DNA from: Xenococcaceae cyanobacterium MO_188.B29
GTDB lineage: Bacteria > Cyanobacteriota > Cyanobacteriia > Cyanobacteriales > Xenococcaceae
Length of the DNA: 59,916 nucleotides
Direction of reading: 5' to 3'
Assembly (NCBI GenBank): GCA_030065155.1
Contig: JASJDI010000007.1
Span: 1 to 59,916 of the forward strand
Made by a program: the position numbers and the translations under genes. Shown in pieces: positions 44,629 to 54,574 of this stretch. Within the stretch, counting starts at the first letter, position 1. The number at the start of each line of letters is the position of its first letter. The notes beneath the pieces are model-generated. The model worked only from the letters and a program-made list of their open reading frames with translations, was not told the origin of the DNA and made no database searches.

Positions 44629-44747
44629 GTCAACAAGACATAGTGATTGGTATTATCATAAGTTTGAAGGTAAAAAAATTAATATAAGATAACATTTACC
44701 AGTCTATAACTTATTTAAACTACCAACCAAAATAGAGGTAACCTTTC

Positions 44748-46058
44748 ATGGTTCGAGATAAAACGCCAACGGCACAAGAAACTTTTTTACAAATGGCCCA
44801 AGCAGCAGGGCTGCGGGGTCGGCTGCTAGTTACTATTGGTCTTTTAATATTGGTACGCTTTGGCATTTTTGTTCCAGTGCCAGGAATTAATCGAGATGCT
44901 TTTGCTGCAGGAGTTCAAAATAGTTCCGTACTCGGTTTTTTGGATATCTTCAGTGGAGGAGGTCTTTCTGCTCTGGGTATATTTGCCTTAGGGATCATTC
45001 CTTTTATTAATGCTTCTATTATTATGCAGTTGCTTACTGCTGCTATTCCTGCTCTTGAAGATTTGCAAAAAAACGAGGGAGAAGCAGGGAGAAGAAAAAT
45101 TTCTCAGATTACCCGCTACGTGGCTTTGGGCTGGGCAATAATTCAAAGTACAGGTCTTACCGTTGGCTTACTTCGTCCTTATGCTAATGACTATGGTCTA
45201 TGGTTTGTGATCGAAACAGTATTGGCTTTAACCGCTGGCTCAATATTTGTCATGTGGGTATCAGAGCTAATTACTGAGCGAGGAATAGGTAATGGAGCTT
45301 CTTTGCTGATTTTTGTCAATATTGTCGCTGTTTTGCCTAAAACTCTCGGTAATACGATCGAATTTGCTCAGACTGGTGGTCGTGAAGCAGTGGCACAAGT
45401 AGTAATATTGCTGCTTGTATTTCTGGTTATGATTATCGGTATTGTTTTCGTTCAGGAAGGAACTCGGCGAATCCCGATTATCTCAGCCCGTCGTCAAGTA
45501 GGCAGAAGAGTATACCGGGAAAGAACTAACTATTTACCCCTGAGGTTAAATCAAGGTGGAGTAATGCCAATTATTTTTGCCTCCGCAGTGCTGATTTTAC
45601 CGTCTTCCCTGGCAGGATTTGTGGGTGCAGAAGGAGGAGTAGGTCAAGTTGTTAATCAGATTGCTATTTCTCTCCAACCAGGTAACTGGATTTATGTGGC
45701 TACATATCTACTGCTAATTGTATTTTTTAGCTATTTCTACGCCTCTTTGATTGTCAATCCTGTTGATATGTCCCAAAATCTAAAAAAAATGGGGGCTTCT
45801 ATTCCAGGAATTCGTCCAGGTAAAACCACCAGTTCCTACTTAGAAAAAGTACTAAATAGATTGACTTTATTAGGGGCAATTTTTCTGGGTATTGTAGCTA
45901 CTGTTCCTACTTTAGTAGAAGGTGCTACAGGAGTAACTACTTTTAGAGGTTTAGGAGCTACTTCTTTGCTAATTTTAGTAGGTGTTGCTATTGACACAGC
46001 CAAACAAATTCAAACCTATGTCATCTCTCAACGTTATGAGGGGATGGTTAAACAATAG
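44748..46058 (+). CDS. secY: Preprotein translocase subunit SecY
   Basis: The 436-residue protein is SecY, the ten-helix channel of the Sec translocon in the plasma and thylakoid membranes. GRLLVTIGLLILVRFGIFVP is helix 1. The plug region (SGGGLSALGIFALGIIPFIN), a cytoplasmic loop with ARRQVGRRVYRERTNYLPL and the C-terminal GVAIDTAKQIQTYVISQRYE are visible. A 119-bp gap before it contains a possible secondary promoter, but that is not clear. Confidence 0.97.
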   Translation: MVRDKTPTAQETFLQMAQAAGLRGRLLVTIGLLILVRFGIFVPVPGINRDAFAAGVQNSSVLGFLDIFSGGGLSALGIFALGIIPFINASIIMQLLTAAIPALEDLQKNEGEAGRRKISQITRYVALGWAIIQSTGLTVGLLRPYANDYGLWFVIETVLALTAGSIFVMWVSELITERGIGNGASLLIFVNIVAVLPKTLGNTIEFAQTGGREAVAQVVILLLVFLVMIIGIVFVQEGTRRIPIISARRQVGRRVYRERTNYLPLRLNQGGVMPIIFASAVLILPSSLAGFVGAEGGVGQVVNQIAISLQPGNWIYVATYLLLIVFFSYFYASLIVNPVDMSQNLKKMGASIPGIRPGKTTSSYLEKVLNRLTLLGAIFLGIVATVPTLVEGATGVTTFRGLGATSLLILVGVAIDTAKQIQTYVISQRYEGMVKQ

Positions 46059-46189
46059 CTTGAACCAAAATTATTGTTCAAAATTTAGTAGTGTGGAGGA
46101 CACAAACTTAGAGGGGGAAAAACAGTAGCAAAGTAGAACTAACTACCTTAAAAGCTCTTTTTCTCTTTCTATTTCTAGGTGTAACATAA

Positions 46190-46744
46190 TTGAAAAGATT
46201 AATTTTTCTGGGACCTCCCGGAGCAGGCAAGGGTACACAGGCAAAGGCTTTATCGTCTACTTATCAAATTCCTCATATTTCGACAGGGGAAATTTTGCGT
46301 CGAGCAACCACGGCGCAAACTCTTTTGGGTCAGAAGGCAAAAGTTTATATGGATAAGGGAGAATTAGTTCCTGATGAGTTAATTCTCGATCTGATTAAAG
46401 AGCGTTTAGCTCAACCAGATAGTAAAAAGGGTTGGGTTTTGGATGGATTTCCGCGCAATTTAGCTCAAGCTTCTTTTTTAGAGCAACTTTTAGCCAATCT
46501 GAATCAATCTCCTGATTTTGCTCTTAATTTAATCGTGCCAGACGAAGTTGTAATTACACGTATGCTTGAGCGGGACAGAGAAGATGATAATGAAGATACT
46601 ATTCGCCGTCGTCTCCAAGTTTATCGTGATGATACAGCCCCAGTCATTAGTTTTTATCAGGAAAGAGGTATTTTAAAGTCTATTGATGGTAATCAGTCTA
46701 TGGAAGCAGTAACCTCATCTTTGCAAACATTAGTTGAAAGCTAA
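46190..46744 (+). CDS. adk: Adenylate kinase, short-LID type
   Basis: The 184-residue enzyme converts ATP plus AMP to two ADP. The P-loop is FLGPPGAGKGTQAKAL, AMP-site residues lie in STGEILRRAT, GWVLDGFPRNLAQA and RRRLQVYRDDTAPVISFY follow. The short LID (MLERDREDDNEDT) lacks the zinc-finger insert of long forms. It starts with TTG. It sits between secY and infA, as in many bacteria. Confidence 0.96.
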   Translation: MKRLIFLGPPGAGKGTQAKALSSTYQIPHISTGEILRRATTAQTLLGQKAKVYMDKGELVPDELILDLIKERLAQPDSKKGWVLDGFPRNLAQASFLEQLLANLNQSPDFALNLIVPDEVVITRMLERDREDDNEDTIRRRLQVYRDDTAPVISFYQERGILKSIDGNQSMEAVTSSLQTLVES

Positions 46745-46790
46745 TTAGCAAAGATGTTAATGACAAAAACAATGTTGGAGGATAGATCGA

Positions 46791-47015
46791 GTGGCTAAAC
46801 AAGATTTAATTGAGATGGAAGGAACGGTAACGGAATCTCTTCCTAATGCTATGTTTAGGGTTGATTTGGATAATGGATTTAATGTTTTAGCTCATATTTC
46901 AGGTAAAATACGGCGCAATTACATTAAAATCTTGCCTGGAGATCGAGTTAAAGTTGAACTCACTCCTTATGATTTGACAAAGGGGAGAATTACCTATCGT
47001 TTGCGGAATAAATAA
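46791..47015 (+). CDS. infA: Translation initiation factor IF-1
   Basis: The 74-residue OB-fold protein matches IF-1, which blocks the A site during initiation. [20 protein letters not shown] starts it, and [20 protein letters not shown] ends with [12 protein letters not shown]. It has a GTG start with a GGAGG ribosome site. Confidence 0.97.
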   Translation: MAKQDLIEMEGTVTESLPNAMFRVDLDNGFNVLAHISGKIRRNYIKILPGDRVKVELTPYDLTKGRITYRLRNK

Positions 47016-47121
47016 TCAACTAATCTAGATTATCCATTTATTTGGCAATCAGATTACATTATTTGACATAATAGATCAATATAAATTAGAATTATAGGCT
47101 TGCAGTGTTGCCAAAAAAGGC

Positions 47122-47238
47122 ATGAAAGTTAGACCATCAGTAAAAAAAATGTGTGAGAAATGTCGCGTCATTCGCCGTCGTGGTCGCGTCATGGTGATTT
47201 GTAGTAGTAACCCTAAACATAAGCAACGTCAGGGTTAA
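47122..47238 (+). CDS. rpmJ: 50S ribosomal protein L36
   Basis: This 38-residue gene is easy to miss. It reads [20 protein letters not shown], then [18 protein letters not shown]. Cys11, Cys14, Cys27 and His33 give the zinc-binding C+ form of L36. It lies between infA and rpsM, its usual place. Confidence 0.96.
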   Translation: MKVRPSVKKMCEKCRVIRRRGRVMVICSSNPKHKQRQG

Positions 47239-47303
47239 TTTGTGCTATTCAACCAAGGAAAAAAAATAGTATCAGTAAACAAGGAAAATAGGGAGAGAAA
47301 AGC

Positions 47304-47687
47304 GTGGCACGGATTTCTGGTGTAGATCTACCCCGTGATAAGCGTGTGGAAATCGCGCTAACTTATATTTACGGGATTGGCTTATCGCGATCGCAAGACA
47401 TATTAGCAGCAACGGGAGTTAATCCCGATACTAGAGTAAGAGACTTATCCGACGAAGATGTCTCTAAACTCCGCTCGCATATCGAAGCAGCCTATCAAGT
47501 TGAAGGGGACTTAAGACGATGGGAAGCCATGAATATCAAGCGTTTAGCTGATATTGGCACTTATCGAGGTCGTCGTCATCGTATGGGTTTACCCGTGAGA
47601 GGACAGCGAACTCGTACTAACGCTCGTACTCGTCGCGGTAGAAGGATAACAGTAGCTGGGAAGAAAAAAGCTCCTAGCAAGAAATAA
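47304..47687 (+). CDS. rpsM: 30S ribosomal protein S13
   Basis: The 127-residue protein matches S13 of the small-subunit head. [39 protein letters not shown] and [20 protein letters not shown] are conserved. The GTG start follows a GGGAGAG ribosome site. Confidence 0.97.
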   Translation: MARISGVDLPRDKRVEIALTYIYGIGLSRSQDILAATGVNPDTRVRDLSDEDVSKLRSHIEAAYQVEGDLRRWEAMNIKRLADIGTYRGRRHRMGLPVRGQRTRTNARTRRGRRITVAGKKKAPSKK

Positions 47688-47726
47688 GCAGCATAAACTT
47701 ATTGATTTATTGACGATAGAAATAAT

Positions 47727-48119
47727 ATGGCGCAACCAAAAAGAAGAACTGGCGCAAAAAAGCAGAAAAAGAATATTCCCAACGGAGTTGCTCACATTCA
47801 ATCCACCTTCAATAACACTATAGTTACTATTTCTGATACTAGAGGAGATGTTGTATCCTGGGCATCAGCAGGCTCTAGTGGTTTTAAAGGTGCGAAAAAA
47901 GGCACTCCTTTTGCTGCTCAAACAGCAGCAGATAGTGCTGCTCGTAGGGCAATAGAACAAGGAATGCGCCAAATTGAAGTAATGGTTAGTGGACCTGGTG
48001 CAGGTCGAGAAACAGCTATTAGGGCATTGCAAGGTGCAGGATTAGAAATTACTTTAATCCGTGATGTTACTCCAATCCCTCATAATGGTTGCCGTCCACC
48101 TAAACGGCGTCGAGTATAA
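47727..48119 (+). CDS. rpsK: 30S ribosomal protein S11
   Basis: The 130-residue protein matches S11 on the platform of the small subunit. [40 protein letters not shown] and [18 protein letters not shown] are the family hallmarks. Confidence 0.97.
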   Translation: MAQPKRRTGAKKQKKNIPNGVAHIQSTFNNTIVTISDTRGDVVSWASAGSSGFKGAKKGTPFAAQTAADSAARRAIEQGMRQIEVMVSGPGAGRETAIRALQGAGLEITLIRDVTPIPHNGCRPPKRRRV

Positions 48120-48142
48120 CTAGAGAGGAAAGTAGAAATTTG

Positions 48143-48210
48143 GCGATCGGATTATGCTGGTTATTTTTGACTCGAAACTAGTACTTAAATACTTATCGTC
48201 AACCGATCGC
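48143..48210. repeat. Inverted repeat between rpsK and rpoA
   Basis: GCGATCGG (48143-48150) and CCGATCGC (48203-48210) are exact complements separated by 52 bases in the 116-bp rpsK-rpoA gap. The arms contain GCGATCG, the HIP1 core, so this may be coincidence of two HIP1-like sites. Confidence 0.3.
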
Positions 48211-48235
48211 TGTAACCAAAAAGGGAGGTCAGTCT

Positions 48236-49225
48236 GTGGCACAGTTCCAAATTGAGTGTGTAGAGTCTAAAACTCTCAAAAATCAACATCAGTATAGCAA
48301 ATTTGTTCTCGAACCTCTCGATCGTGGTCAAGGTACAACCATTGGAAATTCTCTGCGAAGAGTTTTACTGTCCAACCTGGAAGGGGCAGCAGTGACAGCA
48401 ATTCGTATTGGTGGTGGCATGGCCAAAAATGGACATAAGCAAGAACACAAGTTTGGCTTTGCTACCCATGAGTTTGCCACAATCGAAGGGGTTAGAGAGG
48501 ATGTTTTAGAAATCATCCTGAATATGAAGGAAATTATCCTCAAAAGCTATACCAATCAACCGCAAATTGGTCGGTTGGTATCAACAGGTCCAGGGACAGT
48601 CACTGCTAATCAGTTTGAATTACCTTCAGAGGTAGAGGTTATCGATCCCAATCAATATATTGCTACTTTGGCTGAAGGTACAACTCTAGAGATGGAGTTT
48701 AAAGTAGAAAAGGGCAAGGGCTATCGAGCCGTTGAAAGGGGAAGAGATGACGGAAGTTCTTTGGATTTTCTCCAAATTGATGCTGTTTTCATGCCTGTAA
48801 CAAAGGTTAATTACAGTGTTGAAGATGCTCGTGTAGATGGATCGACTATTAAAGAGCGATTGATTATGGAGATCTGGACTAATGGCAGCATTAAGCCAGA
48901 AGAAGCCCTATCCCAAGCAGCAGGGATCGTAGTGGATTTATTCAATCCACTTAAAGACTTGACCCTGGAAGAAATTCAAGATGATTATCAAGAGGATGAA
49001 GACCCCACCAGTCAAATCCCCATCGAAGAATTGCAATTGTCAGTACGAGCTTATAACTGTCTCAAGCGGGCGCAAATTAATTCAGTATCCGATCTTTTAG
49101 ATTACACCCAAGAAGACCTTTTGGAAATTAAGAATTTCGGTCAAAAATCTGCTGATGAGGTTATAGATGCTTTACGTAAGCGTTTAGGCATAACCTTACC
49201 TCAGGAAAAATCAGGAAAAACTTAA
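48236..49225 (+). CDS. rpoA: RNA polymerase subunit alpha
   Basis: The 329-residue protein is the assembly subunit of RNA polymerase. The N-terminal domain has FVLEPLDRGQGTTIGNSLRR and LEGAAVTAIRIGG. A linker at about residues 235-255 is acidic. The C-terminal domain has LQLSVRAYNCLKRAQINSVS and LLEIKNFGQKSADEVIDALR for promoter UP elements and activators. It has a GTG start with GGGAGG ahead. Confidence 0.97.
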   Translation: MAQFQIECVESKTLKNQHQYSKFVLEPLDRGQGTTIGNSLRRVLLSNLEGAAVTAIRIGGGMAKNGHKQEHKFGFATHEFATIEGVREDVLEIILNMKEIILKSYTNQPQIGRLVSTGPGTVTANQFELPSEVEVIDPNQYIATLAEGTTLEMEFKVEKGKGYRAVERGRDDGSSLDFLQIDAVFMPVTKVNYSVEDARVDGSTIKERLIMEIWTNGSIKPEEALSQAAGIVVDLFNPLKDLTLEEIQDDYQEDEDPTSQIPIEELQLSVRAYNCLKRAQINSVSDLLDYTQEDLLEIKNFGQKSADEVIDALRKRLGITLPQEKSGKT

Positions 49226-49264
49226 TATAACTCACAAAGATAGAGCAAAAAGGAACAAAAAGCA

Positions 49265-49615
49265 ATGCGACATCGTTGTAAAGTCCCAGAACTAGGATTG
49301 CCAGCCGATCAACGGCGGGCGTTACTCCGTTCTTTGGCTACTCAAATTATTCGTCATGGTCAGATAACAACTACTAAAGCTCGTGCTAAAGCAGTACGTA
49401 AAGAAGTAGAAAAAATGATCACCCTAGCCAAAGATGGTTCTTTAGCAGCCAGAAGGCAAGCTATGGGATACATCTACGATAAAAATTTGGTTCACGACTT
49501 GTTTGCAGCAGTAAGTGAACGTTATGGCGATCGCCAAGGCGGATATACTCGCATAGTTAGAACCAAGCGTCGTCGTGGTGATAACGCAGAAATGGCGATT
49601 ATTGAGTTAGTCTAA
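49265..49615 (+). CDS. rplQ: 50S ribosomal protein L17
   Basis: The 116-residue protein matches L17. [40 protein letters not shown] and [20 protein letters not shown] are conserved. It lies near the exit tunnel. Confidence 0.97.
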   Translation: MRHRCKVPELGLPADQRRALLRSLATQIIRHGQITTTKARAKAVRKEVEKMITLAKDGSLAARRQAMGYIYDKNLVHDLFAAVSERYGDRQGGYTRIVRTKRRRGDNAEMAIIELV

Positions 49616-49652
49616 ACAAATGTTTTCTCAACAGATGTAAGATTGGTAAGGG

Positions 49653-50534
49653 ATGAATATAACTCCCAGTGTTCAGTCTGACAATTTGCAGTCATTGCCG
49701 AAAGCAAAGGAAAAGGAAGCTGATAATTCCTTAAAGCAGAAAGTAGCTCTGGTTATTCAATATCTAGGAACTAACTTTCACGGCTGGCAAAGACAACCAC
49801 AAAAAAGAACTGTCCAAGCAGAACTAGAAGATGCTCTTGCTTCGATTGTTGGCTTTCCTGTAATTATACATGGTGCAGGGAGGACTGATGCAGGGGTTCA
49901 TGCAGCTGCTCAGGTAGCTCATTTTGAATATGTAGGACCAATTCCTGCTGATAAATGGGCGAAAATTCTCAACAGCAAATTGCCAGAAGATATACTAATT
50001 AGAGCATCTGCCCAAGTTCCTTTAAACTGGCACGCTCGATTTTCCGCAGTTTGGCGACGCTATCGTTATACCATCTATACCGATAAAAACCCAAACTTAT
50101 TTATCCGTTCCTTAGCTTGGCACTATTATCATCAGCCTTTGCAGGAAACTCTAATCCAAGAAGCCTTAAACCCTCTGATTGGCAAACACCATCTAGCTGC
50201 TTTTAGAAGAGCAGGTTCGGCAAGAAAGCATTCTTGGGTAGAGGTACAAGTGGCTCAATGTTACCGGAATGGTTCATTTTTACACTTAGAAATTCAAGCC
50301 AATGGTTTTTTGTATGGTATGGTCAGGCTACTTGTGGGAATGCTGGTAGAAGTAGGAATACAAAAGCGATCGCCAGAAAGTTTTACGGAAATATGGGTTA
50401 ATCAGAAAAGAGAAGAAGTTAAATATTCTGCTCCAGCCAAAGGATTATGTCTTTTGCGAGTGGGTTATCCAGAATTTCCTTTCCCTAAACAAGTTTGGTT
50501 TGATACTCAACCAAATTTTATTCTTGCCGATTAA
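49653..50534 (+). CDS. truA: tRNA pseudouridine(38-40) synthase TruA
   Basis: The 293-residue enzyme converts uridines 38-40 of the tRNA anticodon stem to pseudouridine. The catalytic Asp is in VIIHGAGRTDAGVHAAAQVA, IQYLGTNFHGWQRQPQKRTV precedes it, and HLAAFRRAGSARKHSW and FLYGMVRLLVGMLVEVG are seen. The first about 25 residues (IVTPSV-like, Gln/Lys-rich) are extra. TruA commonly sits in this operon in cyanobacteria. Confidence 0.96.
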   Translation: MNITPSVQSDNLQSLPKAKEKEADNSLKQKVALVIQYLGTNFHGWQRQPQKRTVQAELEDALASIVGFPVIIHGAGRTDAGVHAAAQVAHFEYVGPIPADKWAKILNSKLPEDILIRASAQVPLNWHARFSAVWRRYRYTIYTDKNPNLFIRSLAWHYYHQPLQETLIQEALNPLIGKHHLAAFRRAGSARKHSWVEVQVAQCYRNGSFLHLEIQANGFLYGMVRLLVGMLVEVGIQKRSPESFTEIWVNQKREEVKYSAPAKGLCLLRVGYPEFPFPKQVWFDTQPNFILAD

Positions 50535-50573
50535 ATGACTTGCTAAATATAATCAATCGATGTTGTACAAAAA

Positions 50574-51029
50574 ATGATTAAGACTCCTCTGCCCACCAAA
50601 GAAAATTTAGAACAGAAGTGGTATGTTGTAGACGCTGCCGATCAACGTTTAGGTCGTCTGGCTACTGAGATTGCGATGATCTTGCGAGGGAAAAATAAAC
50701 CCAGCTTTACTCCTCATATGGATACAGGTGACTTTGTGATTGTCGTGAACGCAGAAAAAGTAGTTGTGACTGGTAGAAAGAATAGCCAAAAACTATACCG
50801 TCGTCACTCTGGCAGACCAGGGGGAATGAAAGTAGAAACTTTTGACCAATTACAAGCTCGCATTCCCGAAAGAATTGTCGAAAAAGCAGTTAAAGGGATG
50901 TTACCCAAGAATGCTTTGGGACGTAAACTGTTTACTAAACTCAAAGTTTACACAGGATCAGAACATCCTCACCAAGCACAAAAACCAGAAGTGCTAGATA
51001 TTAACACTATTCCCGTCGGAGGTAAATAA
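50574..51029 (+). CDS. rplM: 50S ribosomal protein L13
   Basis: The 151-residue protein matches L13, an early-assembling large-subunit protein. [20 protein letters not shown], the [20 protein letters not shown] segment and [20 protein letters not shown] are typical. It overlaps the start of rpsI at AATAATGG. Confidence 0.97.
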   Translation: MIKTPLPTKENLEQKWYVVDAADQRLGRLATEIAMILRGKNKPSFTPHMDTGDFVIVVNAEKVVVTGRKNSQKLYRRHSGRPGGMKVETFDQLQARIPERIVEKAVKGMLPKNALGRKLFTKLKVYTGSEHPHQAQKPEVLDINTIPVGGK

Positions 51030-51442
51030 TGGACGCAACAGAATCTCAAGATCGAGTAGTATATTGGGGTACAGGTCGCCGAAAGTCTTCAATTGCCAGA
51101 GTTAGGTTAGTTCCTGGTAGTGGTCAATTAACTGTTAATGGGAAACCAGGGGAAGATTATTTTAACCGCATTCCTGGCTATCTTCAGGTAATTAAAACTC
51201 CTTTGGAAACTCTAGGTTTTGAAAATGATTACGATATTTTAGTAAATGCTCATGGTGGAGGTTTAACTGGTCAAGCAGATGCAGTTAAACTAGGAATAGC
51301 TAGAGCATTGTGTCAACAAGACCCCAACAATCGCCAGCCTTTAAAAACAGAAGGTTATTTAACTCGCGATCCGAGAGCTAAAGAAAGGAAAAAATATGGC
51401 TTACACAAAGCTCGTAAAGCACCTCAGTTCTCCAAGCGATAA
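51029..51442 (+). CDS. rpsI: 30S ribosomal protein S9
   Basis: The 137-residue protein matches S9, whose C-terminal tail touches the P-site t[43 protein letters not shown] and the terminal [18 protein letters not shown] are conserved. Confidence 0.97.
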   Translation: MDATESQDRVVYWGTGRRKSSIARVRLVPGSGQLTVNGKPGEDYFNRIPGYLQVIKTPLETLGFENDYDILVNAHGGGLTGQADAVKLGIARALCQQDPNNRQPLKTEGYLTRDPRAKERKKYGLHKARKAPQFSKR

Positions 51443-51524
51443 AATTAGATTAGTGATTAGTTATGAAAATTAATTACTAACTCGATCTTGTCCAGTGATA
51501 ATAAAAGTAACAAAGTAACCGATT

Positions 51525-51770
51525 ATGCCTAAACCTGATATCCATCCCACTTGGTATCCAGAATCAAAAGTTATCTTTAACGGTGAAGTTGTGATGACTG
51601 TTGGCTCAACCCAGCCAGAAATTCATGTTGACGTTTGGTCTGGTAATCATCCCTTTTATACAGGAACGCAAAAAATTATTGACACAGAAGGACGAGTCGA
51701 TCGCTTTTTGCGTAAATATGGAATGCTTGATAAAAGTGCTGAAGGTACTGATTCTAACGAAGAAAAATAG
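51525..51770 (+). CDS. rpmE: 50S ribosomal protein L31
   Basis: The 81-residue protein matches L31. MPKPDIHPTWYPESKVIFNG is the family N-terminus, and IHVDVWSGNHPFYTGTQKII and GRVDRFLRKYGM follow. It lacks the zinc-binding CxxC pairs, so it is the C- form, which does not need zinc. A terminator hairpin follows. Confidence 0.95.
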   Translation: MPKPDIHPTWYPESKVIFNGEVVMTVGSTQPEIHVDVWSGNHPFYTGTQKIIDTEGRVDRFLRKYGMLDKSAEGTDSNEEK

Positions 51771-51791
51771 CTTATTAGTTAATTTTATTTG

Positions 51792-51825
51792 CCCAGCAGT
51801 TAGTTATTGTGACTGCTGGGTTTAT
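51792..51825 (+). terminator. Terminator between rpmE and prfA
   Basis: CCCAGCAGT (51792-51800) and ACTGCTGGG (51812-51820) form a perfect 9-bp stem with an 11-base loop, followed by TTTATC. It could end or reduce the ribosomal transcript before prfA. Confidence 0.65.
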
Positions 51826-51890
51826 CGTATTCGTATTTAAATTTAATTAACCAATAAGATCACTAAATTTTTCTCTGGGAGTTGAAAACA

Positions 51891-53000
51891 ATGGCAGAAA
51901 CTTATTTATTAGACAAACTCAAATCTGTCGAACAAACTTTTCAAGAATTAACTCGACGTTTAGGCGATCCTGATATTGCCACTAATCCTGATGAATTACA
52001 AAAAATAGCTAAAGCTCGTTCTTCTTTAGAAGAAACAGTTAATACCTATCAGGAGTGGAAAAATGCGGGAGAAGAATTAGCAGGTGCTAAAGAAATTCTT
52101 AAAGAATCTAATGATCCAGAGATGAAAGAAATGGCAGCTTTGGAAGTAGAGGAATTAGAAGAGAAGTTAGAACAGCTAGAAAATCGCTTAAAAATCTTAC
52201 TGTTACCCCGCGATCCTAATGATGACAAAAATATCATGTTGGAAATCCGTGCTGGTACTGGTGGGGATGAAGCTAGTATTTGGGCTGGTGATTTAGTCCG
52301 AATGTACTCTCGCTATGCCGAAACCCAAAACTGGAACGTCAAACTAGTAAGTGAATCTCTGGCGGATATGGGTGGTTTCAAAGAAGCGATTTTAGAGATT
52401 CAAGGAGAATCCGTTTACAGTAAATTAAAATTTGAGGCAGGAGTCCACCGAGTACAGCGAGTACCAGTTACCGAAGCGGGGGGAAGAGTTCATACGTCTA
52501 CTGCTACAGTAGCAATTATGCCAGAAGTAGACGATGTAGAAATCAAGATCGATCCTACTGAAATTGAAATGAAAACGGCTCGTTCTGGCGGTGCTGGGGG
52601 ACAAAACGTCAACAAGGTAGAAACAGCAGTAGATTTGATTCACAAACCCACAGGAATCAGAATTTTTTGTACCGAAGAGCGATCGCAACTGCAAAACCGG
52701 GAACGAGCCATGCAAATTCTACGGGCTAAATTGTATGAAATAAAACTGGCTGAACAACAAGAAGCGGTTACTTCTATGAGGCGATCGCAGGTAGGCACAG
52801 GATCGCGTTCCGAAAAAATTCGTACTTACAACTACAAAGATAATCGTATTACCGATCATCGTTTAGGACAAAACTTTGCTCTAGCTAATTCGTTAGAAGG
52901 AGATATCGAAACAATTATTCAATCCTGCATCTCTCAAGATCAACAAGAAAGATTAGCACAACTAGCTAATTCTCCTGATACAGCCGAAGTTTTGAATTAA
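51891..53000 (+). CDS. prfA: Peptide chain release factor 1
   Basis: The 369-residue protein matches RF1, which ends translation at UAA and UAG. The GGQ motif is in [20 protein letters not shown]. The stop-codon-reading PxT tripeptide is PVT in [21 protein letters not shown] chose the ATG at 51891 with [15 protein letters not shown]; a TTG three codons earlier is less likely. A terminator follows the gene. Confidence 0.96.
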   Translation: MAETYLLDKLKSVEQTFQELTRRLGDPDIATNPDELQKIAKARSSLEETVNTYQEWKNAGEELAGAKEILKESNDPEMKEMAALEVEELEEKLEQLENRLKILLLPRDPNDDKNIMLEIRAGTGGDEASIWAGDLVRMYSRYAETQNWNVKLVSESLADMGGFKEAILEIQGESVYSKLKFEAGVHRVQRVPVTEAGGRVHTSTATVAIMPEVDDVEIKIDPTEIEMKTARSGGAGGQNVNKVETAVDLIHKPTGIRIFCTEERSQLQNRERAMQILRAKLYEIKLAEQQEAVTSMRRSQVGTGSRSEKIRTYNYKDNRITDHRLGQNFALANSLEGDIETIIQSCISQDQQERLAQLANSPDTAEVLN

Positions 53001-53023
53001 AACCAGGAAACTAAGACTTAACA

Positions 53024-53057
53024 AAAAAGCTAATAGCTAAATAGCTGATAGCTTTTT
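53024..53057 (+). terminator. Terminator downstream of prfA
   Basis: AAAAAGCTA (53024-53032) and TAGCTTTTT (53049-53057) form a 9-bp stem around a 16-base loop, ending in a T run, the end of the long co-directional block. The paired A and T runs would allow function in either direction, for the convergent gene at 53101 too. Confidence 0.75.
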
Positions 53058-53100
53058 CAGAGGTTAAATCTTGGCACTCAAGTTTTTCAGCCAACCCTAA

Positions 53101-54333
53101 TTACTGTTGACTGATTACTGCCTCAATCGCTGTTTCAAGAGCGATCGCAATATGCGTCCAATGAGTACCACCCTGACAAAAAACAATATAAGGTTCTCTT
53201 AAGGGGCCATCAGCAGAAAATTCTGAGGTACTACCATCAATAAATGTGCCTCCAGCCATCACTAATTTGCTCTCATACCCAGGCATTTGTGCAGGAATGG
53301 GTTCTAAGTAGGAATTGATAGGAGAATGCCGTTGAATCGCCTTACAGAAAGCAATTAGTTTATCTGCACTACCCAATTTAATTGCTTGAATAATATCTCG
53401 ACGGGGTGCTAAGGGTAGAGGGTTAACTGGATAACCTAATTTATCAAAAACATAAGCGATGAGATGACTTCCTTTAATGGCTTCTCCTACCATCTGAGGG
53501 GCTAAAAATAAACCTTGAAAGAGCAAACGGTTTTGGTTTAGAGTCGCACCACCACTACTCCCAATCCCTGGTGCAGTTAAACGACAGGTTGCTGCTTCTA
53601 CTAATTCTGCCTTGCCAGCTATGTAACCTCCTGTCGAAACAATTGTTCCACCAGGATTTTTAATCAACGAACCAGCAATTAAATCTGCACCTACTGCCGT
53701 TGGTTCTTGTTCTTCAATAAACTCCCCATAACAATTATCGACAAAACAGACTGTATTTGGATTTTGTTGTTTGACAATTTGGACAATTTTTTGAATTTCG
53801 GCGATCGATAAACTTGTTCGCCAAGAATAGCCACAGGAACGTTGAATTAGCACTAAACGAGTATTGTCTCTGATGGCTGTTTTAAGATTTTGCCAATCAA
53901 TTTCTCCCTGCTCAGTTAAGTTTAATTGGCGGTATTGGATGTTAAACTCGGCAAGGGAGCCTTGAGCGTTGCCTCTAATCCCGATTACTTCTTCTAGAGT
54001 GTCGTAGGGTGCGCCAGCTACTGCTAGCATTTCATCCCCGGGGCGAAGTACACCAAATAAAGCACAGGCGATCGCATGAGTTCCAGAAACAAATTGTACT
54101 CTTACTGCTGCTGCTTCGGCTTCCATAATTTGGGCAAATACTCGATCTAAAGTTTCTCTGCCTAGATCGTCATGTCCATAACCGTTAACACTAGCAAAAT
54201 GTTGGGTTCCTACTCGGCGATCGCTATAAGATTTTAAGATTTTTCTTAAATTATGCTTGACCTTGGTGTCAATACCAGAAAAAATCGGTAATAGTGCTTT
54301 TTCTGCTTCTTGTAGCAGACTGTAACTTTTCAT
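53101..54333 (-). CDS. PLP-dependent methionine gamma-lyase-like / 'aluminium resistance' family protein
   Basis: The protein of about 410 residues belongs to the fold-type I PLP enzymes of the YnbB/aluminium-resistance group. VRVQFVSGTHAIACALFGVL holds the cofactor cradle, VCFVDNCYGEFIEEQEP gives the cofactor-pyridine Asp, and LIAGSLIKNPGGTIVSTGGY carries the Schiff-base Lys. Specific substrates in cyanobacteria are not proven. I chose the ATG at 54333 since MKSYSLLQEAEKALLPIF matches the normal start; the frame runs to 54369. It is convergent with prfA. Confidence 0.85.
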   Translation of the reverse strand: MKSYSLLQEAEKALLPIFSGIDTKVKHNLRKILKSYSDRRVGTQHFASVNGYGHDDLGRETLDRVFAQIMEAEAAAVRVQFVSGTHAIACALFGVLRPGDEMLAVAGAPYDTLEEVIGIRGNAQGSLAEFNIQYRQLNLTEQGEIDWQNLKTAIRDNTRLVLIQRSCGYSWRTSLSIAEIQKIVQIVKQQNPNTVCFVDNCYGEFIEEQEPTAVGADLIAGSLIKNPGGTIVSTGGYIAGKAELVEAATCRLTAPGIGSSGGATLNQNRLLFQGLFLAPQMVGEAIKGSHLIAYVFDKLGYPVNPLPLAPRRDIIQAIKLGSADKLIAFCKAIQRHSPINSYLEPIPAQMPGYESKLVMAGGTFIDGSTSEFSADGPLREPYIVFCQGGTHWTHIAIALETAIEAVISQQ

Positions 54334-54574
54334 TAAGTCTATGGAGATGCCAATTTTTAGATTATTCATCTATCGAAAAACATTTCCTTTATGGATGTCA
54401 ATAGGTTTTATATCGATAGTCGATCTAGTCAAAACTCCTTTGGACAAAAAATTGTCCAGTCAGAGATTAGAGGAAAAAACAGACAATGTACTTTCCTTTG
54501 TATTTTGTATTTCTCTTTTTGTGTGAATGGCATCGCACAAAAGTATTGCATAAATTTGAAATTTAGGTTACTAA

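Noticed and set aside
48143-48210. rpsK-rpoA inverted repeat as a riboregulator
   Set aside because: The arms contain the HIP1 core GCGATCG, which is very common in this genome, so pairing is probably incidental; kept only as a low-confidence repeat.
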